Positions 20,875 to 31,567 of a stretch of 36,396 bases of DNA are shown here, in pieces (the first letter of the stretch is position 1; every line of letters starts with the position of its first letter). A program made the translations under genes and the position numbers. The notes below the pieces were generated by a model. It searched no databases. It had not been told where the DNA came from and saw only the letters and a program-made list of their open reading frames with translations. The DNA is from Multifurca ochricompacta (Eukaryota > Basidiomycota > Agaricomycetes > Russulales > Russulaceae): the NCBI GenBank assembly GCA_022496185.1, contig WTXG01000327.1:1-36396 (forward strand), given 5' to 3'.

Positions 20875-21399
20875 GGTGTATAAGGACAGTAACTTTCAGC
20901 AAAGCCGCAGCTGTGAGGATTGCCCGGCCAACCTAAACTACAACACTGTCGCGCGGGTATTAGAAGGATCTGTTACTAGTTGGTTATCACGCTGCGTTGA
21001 ATAAGCCAGTTTAGCTTCGGCTGACTATAGTAGAGTCTATTTTTGTGTGGAGGGACACGGGAGGCAGGTCGAGGTAACCGACGTGTTCAAATCGTTGCAG
21101 AGAACAAAAGTAGGCCGGGTGTTGTAATCTGCTTGCTCTTGCTTGCTCAGTGCGTTGCCCGCTGGGGAGAGTCTGCAGGCAAACACTTATAGTTCCTCCC
21201 AATTGATATGGCTGGCCATCTCGGTCCGCCAGTCCCCGTGTTTGAAGGCCCCAAACAAACCAAAACAAAAGGTAACACGAGGCTATCCGGTTCAACGACT
21301 CATTTTTTTTCAATCCACACTGGTCGCGCTGGGCAGTCCATGACCCTGTCCCGAAGATGCCACCCCACGCAAAGCGTCTCCTCAATCACCCGCCCTTAT
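20875..21399. other. Intergenic region, no gene seen
   Basis: No supported coding motif on either strand. It contains a CTTGCTCTTGCTTGCTCAG repeat near 21130 and an A/C-rich stretch at about 21248-21275. The right part grades into the NACHT-ankyrin remnant. Confidence 0.5.
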
Positions 21400-22125
21400 T
21401 AGGCATTTCACGATCTCAAAAGGTCTTGAGTATGCCGCCACCTGCAGAGGATATCCATACTAGCCAACATTTTTCGCATTGACATCTGCGCCATGCTCGA
21501 GTGGGTATCTCACGATCTCCAAGTAGCCCAGCGCGCATGCCACTCGCAATGGTGTGCCAAGACCGCCTCCTAGAGAATTCACACTCGTAGCGTGCTTGAT
21601 GATCAGGTCCTCCACAAGCCTTATAAGGTGTACCCCTCTGCCATGGCTGGTCCAGGTCACAAATTCATATTCAGATCCAACTTGCAAAATGTGTATTGTT
21701 TATGGTCATACAAGGTTTCCATCCCATCTTTACATCCAATGAGACATCCTCAAATCGTGCGTGATTGACCCAGTGCTGGGTACCAAGTCAATGGGAAGTT
21801 CTCAATAGTATTTCTGTTGGTGGCATTGTCAAATTCTAGCAGTTGCTCAGACACATCTGTATAATCACATGGCAGTGCTTTTCCCTGTCTCTTCCCCTTC
21901 ATCATTGACATCATCAGCAATTGCAACCAAGCTCTAGCACGTAGACAGTACAGCACCCTCCGACTCCCCGTCTTGCCAATCTTCTATGTGCTTCAGCATA
22001 GCACCAGCCCCAAAATCAAATTCGAGCATTTCCGAAACCTCCTTGACCCGAAGTGGATGTGCAAAGGATGCAAGACATTGGAACAGGTGATGAGCAACCT
22101 CACCAAGTGACCTCTCAAAACCATA
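21400..22125 (-). pseudogene. NACHT-ankyrin (NLR-like) remnant, copy A
   Basis: Reading the minus strand: HLFQCLASFAHPLRVKEVSE, MLEFDFGAGAMLKHIEDWQD and EGAVLST, a stop, SLVAIADDVNDEGE, and a degraded stretch. Then LVEDLIIKHATSVNSLGGGL with GTPLRVACALGYLEIVRYPL and EHGADVNAKNVG, which is an ankyrin repeat. These correspond to the winged-helix/hinge part after a NACHT domain and to the first ankyrin repeats of Agaricomycete NLR-like proteins. Stops and frame changes are frequent and the NACHT core is missing. It is homologous to copy B about 2.5 kb away. Confidence 0.7.
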
Positions 22126-23660
22126 TCAAGCGAGATTTCAGCGTTCGGTGTTCGATTACACGAAGGGACATCCTTGCGAAGGATTTAATAGTTGCAAACG
22201 TTCCGGGTTGAAATGTTATTTGTCCCTTAGTGCGAGGTAAACACAGGAGCCTGGCGTCTCCGAAGAGGTTGGTAGTAGTCCAAAGTGGGTCATGGTACCG
22301 TGTCTCACTAGCAGACTCACTTATGGGTGTAAGCATTCTTCTGAAGCATGCACCCTTAGAATGAATTGTGCATTGCCTTTACCGACCAAAGACGGGTCGC
22401 GGGCGACAGAAACATCCTGTCTGCAACAACACGCTCATCAGGTCAAAGACAGTCAACATGCAAGACCCCTCCCCCCCCCCTCCTGGTTTATAACGCTATC
22501 CTTCACAATTTTTTGGTTATCCTCACCTGAAAGGGGATTCTATCTATGAATAGCGGGTGACCCGAGACGCTCGGCTAGGCCAGGGTGGTGGCGCGCCCAG
22601 TCTATAAGCCGAGGTCTCGAAGTTGCAGAACTGCTACAACGTCCCTGGACTTGGCAAGTCCATCTACTTGGGCCTTTAATTCAACAGCACACCAAGGAAA
22701 ATAGGCCAGCTTCGTCTGAATTAGGAATCCGAGCCTGGCGGCATCAATACAGCCACCCTTGAAGTTTATTAGACCGTCAGAAGTACCAAGGATACGCGAT
22801 TAATAGGCCCAATAAAGATCATTTCTTAAATTGGCGGCATAGATCTTTGGTGAGGACCGGAAGTAGTGCACCCGTGATTAAACAAAGAGGAGAATTAGAC
22901 ACAGTACTATCAGCTACACCTAGGCGTAGCGTTGCGGACAGTGATACACGTTCGTGCTGTGGACGCTAATCTATCAAGCGAGGCCTCTGGAATGGCAGAA
23001 CCTTTGATAAAAAAGAATACCCCCCACCCCCCTTTTCCGCATTTTTCTCACCTCACAGTCCAGAGCCACCCCATTTGCCGCCTACGGAATCATCCTCACC
23101 CTCGCATCATAATGGACTTCATACAGTCCCTGATCCGCACATCTACTCAGCTCTGAAACAGTGCGCTGATTATGCAGTAGCAAGAAAAAGGGTTGCTTTG
23201 TGAGTTCCTCGGATTCGGAAATCTGCCAATGGAAGGCAACGCCGAGGTGAGATGAGTAGATAGACATCTATTAGAACCGATCCGGAAGCCCTTCAGATGA
23301 GCCTAGCGTGGAATGTACCTCTTGCTATGCTATATTCTGGTAACCCACAAAGTAAAAGGCTATAATATGTTATGGACTCGTACCCACACCAGAAAGCTGG
23401 TCATCTCTCACGCAATCGTATATTGACACAAGGAAAGCCCACCACGACACAGGGTCCTCCGTCGAACGAAGAAATGTCGATGCTGCTAGTACCATGAGTG
23501 GTAAGTAGTACGGTGGGTTTTGAGTCAAAATCGGATGGGGTTTATTTGATGAAATGGCGAGTCTGCAAACGACTAACTGTCTGCCTCCGGACACACCAAC
23601 AGCAAGTATGAAAACTCACACGACTGCCACCCTGACCCAAAGCCGTTATTGCTATAGTTA
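22126..23660. other. Spacer between the two NLR remnants
   Basis: Nothing recognisable. A minus-strand open stretch near 22780-22612 reads GLINFKGGCIDAARLGFLIQ and continues to DVVAVLQLRDLGL-stop. It looks protein-like but I cannot assign it or find its upstream exons. A C-run of ten lies near 22470-22482. Confidence 0.4.
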
Positions 23661-25620
23661 AAGTGACCGGAAGATAATGTCTATGATGATCCAGCGTACC
23701 ATGTCCTCTCCAGTAACGTCCGCACCGTGGTCGGGTAAGAGTTCCACAAACTCCAACTACAGCAACTATTTTACAACCTCCAATTTTCCCGCATATTCCG
23801 CTGCATGTGGAGCATCTCCATTTCGGCGACCATTCGCGTTGAGATCACTTCTGTGCTCGAGCAGATTACTTCACAAACTCGAATGTCCCCACGTATGCCA
23901 CCATCTGTAGAACATCGCCGTAATTGCTGCCTTTTGCGCTGACATCCTCACCACTCTCGAGTAGGCATTTCACGATCTACGAATGTCCGTAATTTGCCGC
24001 CACCACCAAAGGATATCCGTACTAGTCACCCTTCGCGTTGACATTAGCGCCACGCGCGACAAGACACCGCACAATTTCCAAGTGGCCGAGCGCGAATCCC
24101 ACTAGCAATGGCGTGCTAGCAAAGCCACCTAGAGAATTCACAATTGCAGTATGCTTGATGGTCAGGTCTTCCACTAGCCAGCCGGGGGAGGCGGTATAGT
24201 ACATAGGATGTCCTGAGGATCCCAGTGGCCAGGGCTTATCCAGGTCACACATTCAGATCCATATTGCATGTGTCTTGTTTAGGTCAAAGACAAAACTTAT
24301 CCCATCTTGTACATCCAATGAGATATCCTCAAATCGCGCGTGATTGACCCAGCATTTTTTCACATACTAAGTCAACAAGAGGTTCTCAACAGTATTTCTG
24401 TTGGTGGTCTTGCCCAACTCTAGCAGTGTGCTCATGTCTGTGCAAGCACTCTATGCTTCTTTCAGGAGCACATGGTAGCACTTTTCCCTGGATCCTGCGA
24501 GCCTACCAATGTCAGGAATTCCCCCACAGAGAAGTGTGTGAATTGTACAACCCAAGTCATTTCCCTTTCATCATTGACACCATCGACAACCACAACCAAG
24601 CTCGGACGCGTAGACAGCACAGCTCCCTCTAACTCCTTGTCTTGGCAATCCATGATATACTTTGGCATAGTGCCTGCTTCAAAATTGAATTCAGGCAATT
24701 GCTGCCACTCTTCTACCCAAATTTCACGAGCAGAGGATGCAAGGCATTGGAAGAGACGGCGAACGATTTTTAAGTCTTTCTCGTCCATGCTTCGTAGTGT
24801 GGCCTCCCGTCGATTGCTCCGGCAGTAATTTGACCGTCAATTGGAAGTTCCTTTTGTGGCAATGACACAGCCTCCAGTTCACGGAAATCCCATACATGGT
24901 CGCATGAACACCTATTCATCCATCCTAGCGTGAAACTTACATACCATTTGCCTTCTGCGAGAGTGTATCGATCATAAGCTTCTTCTGCCCCCTCCCCCAT
25001 TGGGGGTCCGCGTCGATGACCGAGACTATATAGTCAGTGATGTCCTGCATTTTCCCGCTTTCGATGTGAAGGGATAAGTTTCGATGGCATGCCGGAGAGG
25101 GGACATTGGTCGAGTGCAACAACTGAATGGGGGTTGGGGGCATGACCTTCAAAGTTTCAGTAAAAACCTTCTCGTTGGGATGCTCCTAACCATTGTCATG
25201 CTTCGAGTACAATTTAGGGACGATGGCACGGTAGGCATCCGACTGGGCACAGAGCTGCACCATAGCTGCACCAAGAGAGGATAGGAGGCCGCGGACGTTT
25301 TGCTTTGCCTTGTCCACGAAGTCTCGATAAAAGTATGCAAAGCAGACTGATCCAGCAGAGTATAGATGCCGGACATCCCCAATGATCGTGGAGCTGTCCG
25401 CTCAGGTGAGTCCCAATGACACCTATCAGACTAGGCAGACGTACTAGAAAATGCACTTCCCAGTGCCCGGTATGACGAAAGGCCATCAGCAATGGCAAGC
25501 TGGCAGAGAGTTCGGTTAGCCTACGTGTTGGATGGATCAGGACGGGAGAACCATGCAGAGATCTCCTTTTCGATTTGGTCACCTGTATGAGCACCTCAGC
25601 TACCTTACATGATGCCACTA
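23661..25620 (-). pseudogene. NACHT-ankyrin (NLR-like) remnant, copy B
   Basis: Minus strand, N to C: EISAWFSRPDPSN (about 25590); VCFAYFYRDFVDKAKQNVRG and AQSDAYRAIVPKLYSKHDNG (about 25330-25190); QDITDYIVSVIDADPQWGRG with KKLMIDTLSQKANGM (about 25050-24940), the NACHT C-terminal pattern; MDEKDLKIVRRLFQCLASSA with EAGTMPKYI, GAVLSTRPSLVVVVDG and VVQFTHFSVGEFL; NTVENLLLTYVKKCWVNHAR with FEDISLDVQDGISFVFDL; and then ankyrin repeats LGGFASTPLLVGFALGHLEI, VARGANVNAKG and YGYPLVVAANYGHS, with degenerate repeats to about 23680. It has several stops and frame changes and no P-loop, so it is not functional as it stands. Confidence 0.75.
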
Positions 25621-26161
25621 CCGATGGGATGACGAACGCATTATCTTGTTCACGTTACCATAGATGTGCGCCATTGCCACCGGATACTCTTCTTGCGTCA
25701 GCCGAAAGCGTTTCCTAGACCTCATTATCCCACATCAACCTTGCTTGACTGTTTCTTTGCTCTGCAGTTCCGCCATCGTATGGTCTTGGTAAGGAGGCTC
25801 TCTGATGTGACGTATAAATATTGGATTAATCGACGAGAAGTAATTCGCACTGAGATCTTTTGATGCCTCGGGATCAAGGTAGTTGGAAACAAGCAAGGAG
25901 AGCGCCTATTCCAGAAAAAAAAAATATGGTTTTTGTGAGCTGCTCCATCAAGGTTCGCTTATATAATATTAAACTGATATTTCAAGATTATCGGCACGAA
26001 TGGCACAATCGCTCACGCAATATTGGCACAATGATCATCCAAAAGCTTCCGGTCATTCGATTCGGGCTGGTTATATATAAGCCTTTTGTAGAGTAGAATA
26101 AAATAAAATACCACCACCTCCACATCTCACATCTTTTCAACTGTCTTCTCATCCGATTACG
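25621..26161. other. Upstream region of the aldo-keto reductase gene
   Basis: No gene seen. The last 90 bases hold the likely core promoter (TATA box, then A/C-rich leader). An A-run lies at about 25914-25923. Confidence 0.5.
26072..26080 (+). promoter_or_regulatory. TATA box of the aldo-keto reductase gene
   Basis: TATATATAA sits about 82 bp before the start codon, followed by a C/A/T-rich leader (CACCACCTCCACATCTCACA), as is usual for a fungal promoter. Confidence 0.65.
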
Positions 26162-27107
26162 ATGGCGAATACCCCGATCAAGTTGAACGATAACACGACG
26201 ATTCCTTTGCTGGCGTTTGGCACGGGAACAGCACTCTACGGGACGGACGCCGAGCACTTGGTCACAGCCGCGATCAACGCGGGCTTCACTCACCTCGACG
26301 GAGCGCAGGCTTATAAGAACGAAGATTCTCTCGGCGCGGGTATCGTCGCCGCCGGTAAAGCCCGGAAGCAGCTCTTTGTCACGACCAAGTTGGCAAAGCA
26401 GCCGGAGGACAAGTCCGTGCGAGACTCGCTCGTAGAATCGCTTGCCAAGCTACAGGTCGATTATGTCGACCTCTTCCTCATTCACACCCCCATATACTAT
26501 CAGGAGCCCGGGCGTCTCAAGGCAGTATGGAAACAAGTAGAGGCAATCAAAAAGGAGGGACTTGCGCGCAGCATCGGCGTCTCTAATTTCCGCCCCGCTC
26601 AGCTGCGTGAGATCCTCGACGGCGCAGAGTTTCCTCCCTCAGTCAATCAGGTGCCAGACAATTCTTATGTAGCGTCATGCATGGTCGTTGTGTATGATGA
26701 CTGATGTCTGCACGCAGATCGAGTTCCACCCGTATGTTTACAACGACTTGCTGCCCACGTTGGAACTGCAGAAGCAATACGGAATCGTGACGGAATCGTA
26801 TGGCGGCCTTTCGCCCATCTTTCGCTTCAAAGGTGGCCCGCTCGATCCCGTCTTGACGTCCATTGCGAACAGGCTGTCCGAGACAACGGGAAGGCCGTTC
26901 AATGAAGCCGAAGTGCTGTTTTTATGGCAACGCGAGAAGGGTGTTGTGATAGTAACGTAGGTGGATCTCGAAAGAGTACCCATCTACTGACCCAGCCGAT
27001 CCGCTAAAAAATGCAAATGTTTCAGAACAACAACTAAGGAATCTCGCCTAGCAGGATATCTTAGCATATTGGATGCACCAAAACTCACAGACGACGAGAT
27101 AACTTGA
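26162..27107 (+). CDS. Aldo-keto reductase
   Basis: NADPH-dependent carbonyl reductase of the AKR superfamily; substrate unknown. Start MANTPIKLNDNTTIPLLAFG, then GFTHLDGAQAYKNEDSLGAG (tetrad Asp and Tyr), LFVTTKLAKQPED (Lys), DYVDLFLIHTP (His), ARSIGVSNFRPAQLREIL, IEFHPYVYNDLLPTLELQKQ, YGIVTESYGGLSP, FNEAEVLFLWQREKGVVIVT, then TTKESRLAGYLSILDAPKLT. Two or more GT-AG introns are used, one after SVNQ near 26650 and one after GVVIV near 26956. As read, the frame stops at 27105-27107 after DDEIT. One extra T in the TT at 27104-27105 restores LIDEAGAKEHHRHF and a later stop near 27172, which matches the family's C-terminus. Confidence 0.93.
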
Positions 27108-27172
27108 TTGACGAAGCTGGGGCAAAGGAACATCACAGGCACTTTGTACGTGTGACTATCCTGGAGGACTGA

Positions 27173-27432
27173 GTGCTTACTTAGTATACTTAATCTCCCA
27201 TAGAAATCATTCTATCCTTTAGAAGGGTGATGTCAGGGCTCAAGGAATTTGCATAGTTATTGTTGATGTTGTTACGCATGCAGTATGAGTAGAGTAAATA
27301 AAACAGAGCAGCAGTGATTTGACGCGTATCGAATAAATAGGCGCCTCACCCCTTCCCTTGAATCATCCCATTCGCACTCACTCGCACTCGCATTTACTCA
27401 GCCGCCGTTAGTCACTCCCAAATTTCGCTCAA
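27173..27432. other. Intergenic spacer before PUS4
   Basis: No gene seen. A CACTCACTCGCACTCGCA repeat lies near 27376-27393 in the presumed PUS4 leader. Confidence 0.5.
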
Positions 27433-28640
27433 ATGCCCAAATCAATGGCTTCGTTGCCCCTATCTGGCCTCTTTGGCGTAATAAAGCCATCAGGACCTAC
27501 GTCCATGCACGTCGTAAATCAGTTGAAGAAGCTTGTCAGCAACTCTCGTCTCTTCGTTGACGAAGAGAAACTGGAGAAGATGACGGGGAAAAAGAAGACA
27601 CGGAGAGACAACGTGAAGATTGGACAGGGTGGTACACTAGACCCACTCGCAGACGGTGTTCTTGGTCAGTGTTTTTGGTTGGAGATGGTACATCGAGCGT
27701 GAATGTGACCGCAGTGGTGGGTGTTGGAAAGGGTACCAAGAAACTGAATGAATTTTTGGACTGCGCAAAGGTGCGCATTGGGGATGGGCACGACACACTC
27801 ATCCGAGTTGAACATCAGATGATGTTAATCCTCTCTAGGAGTACCGTACGACATGTTTGCTCGGCTGTGAGACGGACACGTACGACAGCGAGGGATCACG
27901 CGTGCGCACCGCGCCCTGGCGACACGTTACACGCGAGAAAGTCGAAGACGCGCTCATGCAGTTCCGGGGGAAGATCCAACAGGAGCCTCCAATGTGCGTC
28001 CCTTCCCTGACCCGCACCCTCTCACAGACCCAAGACTCAATAAAACCAAACCGGGAGTTAGATTTTCCGCACTCAAAATGGATGGATTGCCCTTATACGA
28101 CTACGCGCGCAAGGGAATCCCTCTCCCGCGGCCGATCGAGAAACGAACTGTTATTATTCATTCTCTCGAGCTGCTCGACTGGAAGGGAAGCGATCACACA
28201 TACCGTTGGCCGGAGAAGGCGTTCTCCGCTGAGCAGAAAAGGCTCTGGCGCAGTCGCTCTCTAGCGTGAACTCCACTGCCCCGATTGCCGATGATGATTC
28301 TGACAACGCGCCCGATAGCGAGGAAGCCATGCCAGATGAGGTCCCGACTGCTTTCGTGTTGCAAATGCGCGTGTCGGGTGGTACATACGTGCGTTCAATC
28401 GTGCACGACCTCGCGCATGCTCTCAACTCTGCGGGACACGTCGTCACCCTCACACGATCTCGACAAAAGGACTATGTTCTCGAGCCAACGGAGGAGGGTG
28501 ACCGTAGGTGCGTACCATGGGAGGTGTTCGAAGCCGCAATGGAGGACGCAGGGGATAAAGATACAGATGGCTTGACGGCATGGGAACGCGAAGTACTGGA
28601 TAAATTAGTGGTCGTTGAGGGAGGTGCCAGCAAATCATAG
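27433..28640 (+). CDS. PUS4: tRNA pseudouridine-55 synthase (TruB/PUS4 family)
   Basis: Makes pseudouridine 55 in the T-loop of tRNAs; yeast Pus4 serves cytosolic and mitochondrial tRNA. MASLPLSGLFGVIKPSGPTS is the TruB start, with a second Met four codons upstream. Then KIGQGGTLDPLADGVL carries the catalytic Asp, VVGVGKGTKKLNEFLDCAK follows, then EYRTTCLLGCETDTYDSEG, PPIFSALKMDGLPLYDYARK formed across an intron, and GIPLPRPIEKRTVIIHSLEL. The C-terminal part has LQMRVSGGTYVRSIVHDLAH and HVVTLTRSRQKDYVL. The exon with AFSAEQK shifts frame at the A-run 28237-28240; one more A gives KALAQSLSSVNSTAP and joins the next block in frame. Introns are GT-AG. Confidence 0.94.
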
Positions 28641-29492
28641 TCCCAACACTCTCGCTACTGATTCTTAAGGTGAAGACATGAGTCAGGGCTTCCAGACATT
28701 CTAGAACGGGGTCGGACAACGTTTCAAAAAAAAGTGCCTGGTACGTCTATACACACATCTCTGATGCACGTTTCGTTGGTATTTATTGACCAACAAAATA
28801 GAAATGACGTCGTGTTTAATATGCGCAGGTGGTGTTAAGAGTTAGCCCTCAGCCCGAGACCTGGATCACGTCCTGAGTGTAAGGTTGAGATGGGTCTTTG
28901 TTGCTTGTCGCTTGCTTTGCCCTTCACTTTACTTGACCACTCCACGGCCACGGCCACGGTGCTCGGCTCGGCGTCACTCTTTGACACCGACACCAGGTAA
29001 GGGCGCTCCCGCCAATGCTTCGCCATTGAGTCAACTGGACCTTTTTTTTTTCGACTAATTCGAAAAGTGGGAATCAATCTTTTCACGTAAATGTTATGAG
29101 GGGTTTTGGCTTGAGTTAGGCGCATGGGGTAAAACCCGTGATGCGCGACTATCTATGAACGCGATGATTCCAATGGGACTCCTCATTCTGCATTCTGCAA
29201 TTTTCATGGTCGTGGTCGTGAAACTGAAACGGACGAGATGAGATGACGGCCCAATGGGCTGCGCTCCACCACCCCAATCCACTATCCACGCACGCCACCG
29301 ATCCACACAAATACAAATACAATTAAATGAACGGCAACGGACGGTCCGCGGAGCTCGGTCCGGGCGGTCCGTAGCGGCCAAGCTTTCCGGCCGGGCGAAG
29401 CGAAAACTATGTCACTTCCTTTGTATTTAGTATTTATACTGGCCCCACGATGCAGCTATGCTTGCTCGTTCATCTCCCGTTCTCTCCTCACC
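28641..29492. other. Intergenic region between PUS4 and the DapA-family gene
   Basis: No gene supported. The reverse strand has open frames without motifs. Repeated CACGGCCACGGCCACGG lies near 28940-28960, a T-run at about 29042-29051, and a CGGTCCG cluster at 29342-29371. Confidence 0.5.
29342..29371. promoter_or_regulatory. Cluster of three CGG-N-CCG palindromes
   Basis: CGGTCCG occurs at 29342-29348, 29356-29362 and 29365-29371, about 120-150 bp before the start codon of the DapA-family gene. Inverted CGG half-sites are the usual targets of fungal Zn2Cys6 factors. The one-base spacing and the role here are inference. Confidence 0.45.
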
Positions 29493-30773
29493 ATGACCTC
29501 TAACGGAGTTTCAAGTTACTCTTCACGTACCACGCGCTCTCTGACGCCTGGTATCTTCGCTCCCATACCCACTTTTTTCGTCCAGGGTGTGAGGACCTCG
29601 GTCTGTCTCTTCTACACCGTCTCTGTGGCGTTCCATCGCGTTGATACTTCTGAGAAATGCAGACCTGCGTTCAATCGAGTTACATGTTGTGAGATTGGCC
29701 GGTGCTGGAGTGCGCCCACTCTTGGCGGGTACAATGGGCGAGGGAATACACCTGACGCATGGGGAGCGTGCAACCCTCGTCCGTTCAGCCCGAAACGCAT
29801 TGGATGGCGCGGGCTTTTCACATATCCCCATCATCGTAGGCACTGGGAGTGGTAGCACGCGGGAGACAATCGTACTTTGTGAGGAAGTCGCTGCTGCAGG
29901 GGCCGACGCCGTTATTGTGATTCCCCTGGACTTCGCCGGCGTGCTTTCGAGTCACCGCCGGGCACTCAAAGCATTCTATGTCGAAGTTGCAGAAAGGTGC
30001 CCTGTACCTGTTCTGATATACAACTGTGCGTGTCGTGTTCGCTCAATCTCCCTCCCCAATTTATCGATCGCGGTGTGCGCGCGCTTGCAGATCCTGGCGC
30101 CAGCGCAGGTATTGACCTCGACTCAGACCTGGTTGTGGACCTTGCGACCTCATGTCCGAACCTGTCCGGTATAAAGCTCACGTGGGTTTTCTGCCATGCC
30201 ATAGAAGTACAGTTTCTCACCACACTATACGTACGTATCACAGATGTGGTGTGTCGGCAAGCTCACGCGGATCGCGGCTGCCGTTGCTGATCCAGCATTT
30301 GACAAACTGTATCGCGCAAGAATCCTAATGCACCATTCCTAGTCTTGGGAGGTTACGCAGACTTTCTCACCTCGTCCGCCTTCGCCCATGGCCATGGCGC
30401 CATTGGCCTTGCCAATATTGCGCCGGTGAGTGTTTGGTCGGCGCGCTCAGTCAGATGCCAATAGATTATGTGGCCATTAGCACGCCCTGGTGAAGTTGTT
30501 TGAGTTATCGGAGGCAGCAGCCACCAGAGACCCTTCGCGATTACCAGAGGCTCAACAGCTGCAAGGGATCATAGCGCGTGCAGACTTTACAATCGCAAAG
30601 GCGTCAATTTCGGCACGAAGTTCTTAACCGAGAGACTATTTGGCTATGGGGGGTTACCTCGCAAGCCGTTGCCCCCAATCGATCCTGAGGACGCAGAGCG
30701 CTTGTGGAAACATCCCCACGTGCAAGAACTCCTTAAGACAGAGCTAGAGTTCAGCGACGAGCAGCCGCTTTAA
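29493..30773 (+). CDS. Dihydrodipicolinate-synthase (DapA) family aldolase/lyase
   Basis: TIM-barrel Schiff-base enzyme. In fungi such members act on 2-oxo sugar acids or 4-hydroxy-2-oxoglutarate; the substrate here is not determined. Start MTSNGVSSYSSRTTRSLTPG, then IFAPIPTFF, an intron, LRSIELHVVRLAGAGVRPLL, AGTMGEGIHLTHGERATLVR, IIVGTGSGSTRETIVLCEEV, AERCPVPVLIYNYPGASAG (Tyr of the catalytic site, across an intron), and SCPNLSGIKLT with the Schiff-base Lys. Then VGKLTRIAAAVADPAF, FLVLGGYADFLTSSAFAHGH, LVKLFELSEAATRDPSRLPE, GTKFLTERLFGYGGLPRKPL and stop. The frame is broken near 30245 (one base), at AA 30321-30322 and at GG 30612-30613. Adding one base to each run restores the family sequence. 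Confidence 0.88.
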
Positions 30774-31567
30774 ATTGAGGCGGAATTTGATTTTTTGGAA
30801 ATTGTGATCGTGGTTCATAGGGCCTCGTACGCATGTACTGGCGGCGCATGTTCAAATAGTCTGCACCAAAGATAGTATATAAAAGCATATTTTCTGACGT
30901 CAACAAATGGAGTTCCGCACGCAAGGGCCGCGGCAAGCCGTTATTTCCAAGTACCAAGTATATTTGATTGGCGTGGGGTGGGTCAGAGGGGCGCGTGGAG
31001 AAGAGAATTCGTCGTCGCGTGTAACTTGACGTCCTGTAATGGTGCAAAATATTACATCACTAGATGGCCTTTCCGAGGGTCGGGTTTCCGTGAGTACTAC
31101 GCTGTGAAGTGTGCATGTCCTATTCATATGAAAGTTGAACGGCCAAAAATGAGGACGTGTGGTCGTTTGGTTGGATGTGACGTGTCAGAGGAAAGCATGA
31201 CGACGGATAGGAATATTTTAAATTTCAACCCATTCAGTTGTCAAGCCCCAAAGGTGCTCACAAACCCCTCGACCGAGGATAAGCCTGGCTTGTGGGTGGT
31301 ACACGCGTGCAAGCAATCAGATCGATGGGTTCGAAGAGGGTGAGGTTCATGGGCGTGGGTAGGGGTGACATGTGATCAGATCGATGAGATGGACGCTGCC
31401 GACTGGCCGGGTGCCCGGTCGCTTACCCTTTCTTTAAATTAATTTATAGTTACCCGTACCTACTGCCTCATCTGCCCGCCTGTGACCTCTCTCTTTTGAG
31501 GACTCTTGCCTTGCCAACACGGCCAGTTTAACCACATCTTTCCTCAATACGTCTCTCTCACATCCCC
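30774..31567. other. Intergenic region before NNT
   Basis: No supported gene. Open frames on both strands near 30751-31343 have no motif. The pyrimidine-rich 31480-31560 part is the probable NNT leader. Confidence 0.5.

Noticed and set aside
30978..31343. Plus-strand open frame of 121 codons before NNT
   Set aside because: No motif or splice evidence; the position fits intergenic sequence.
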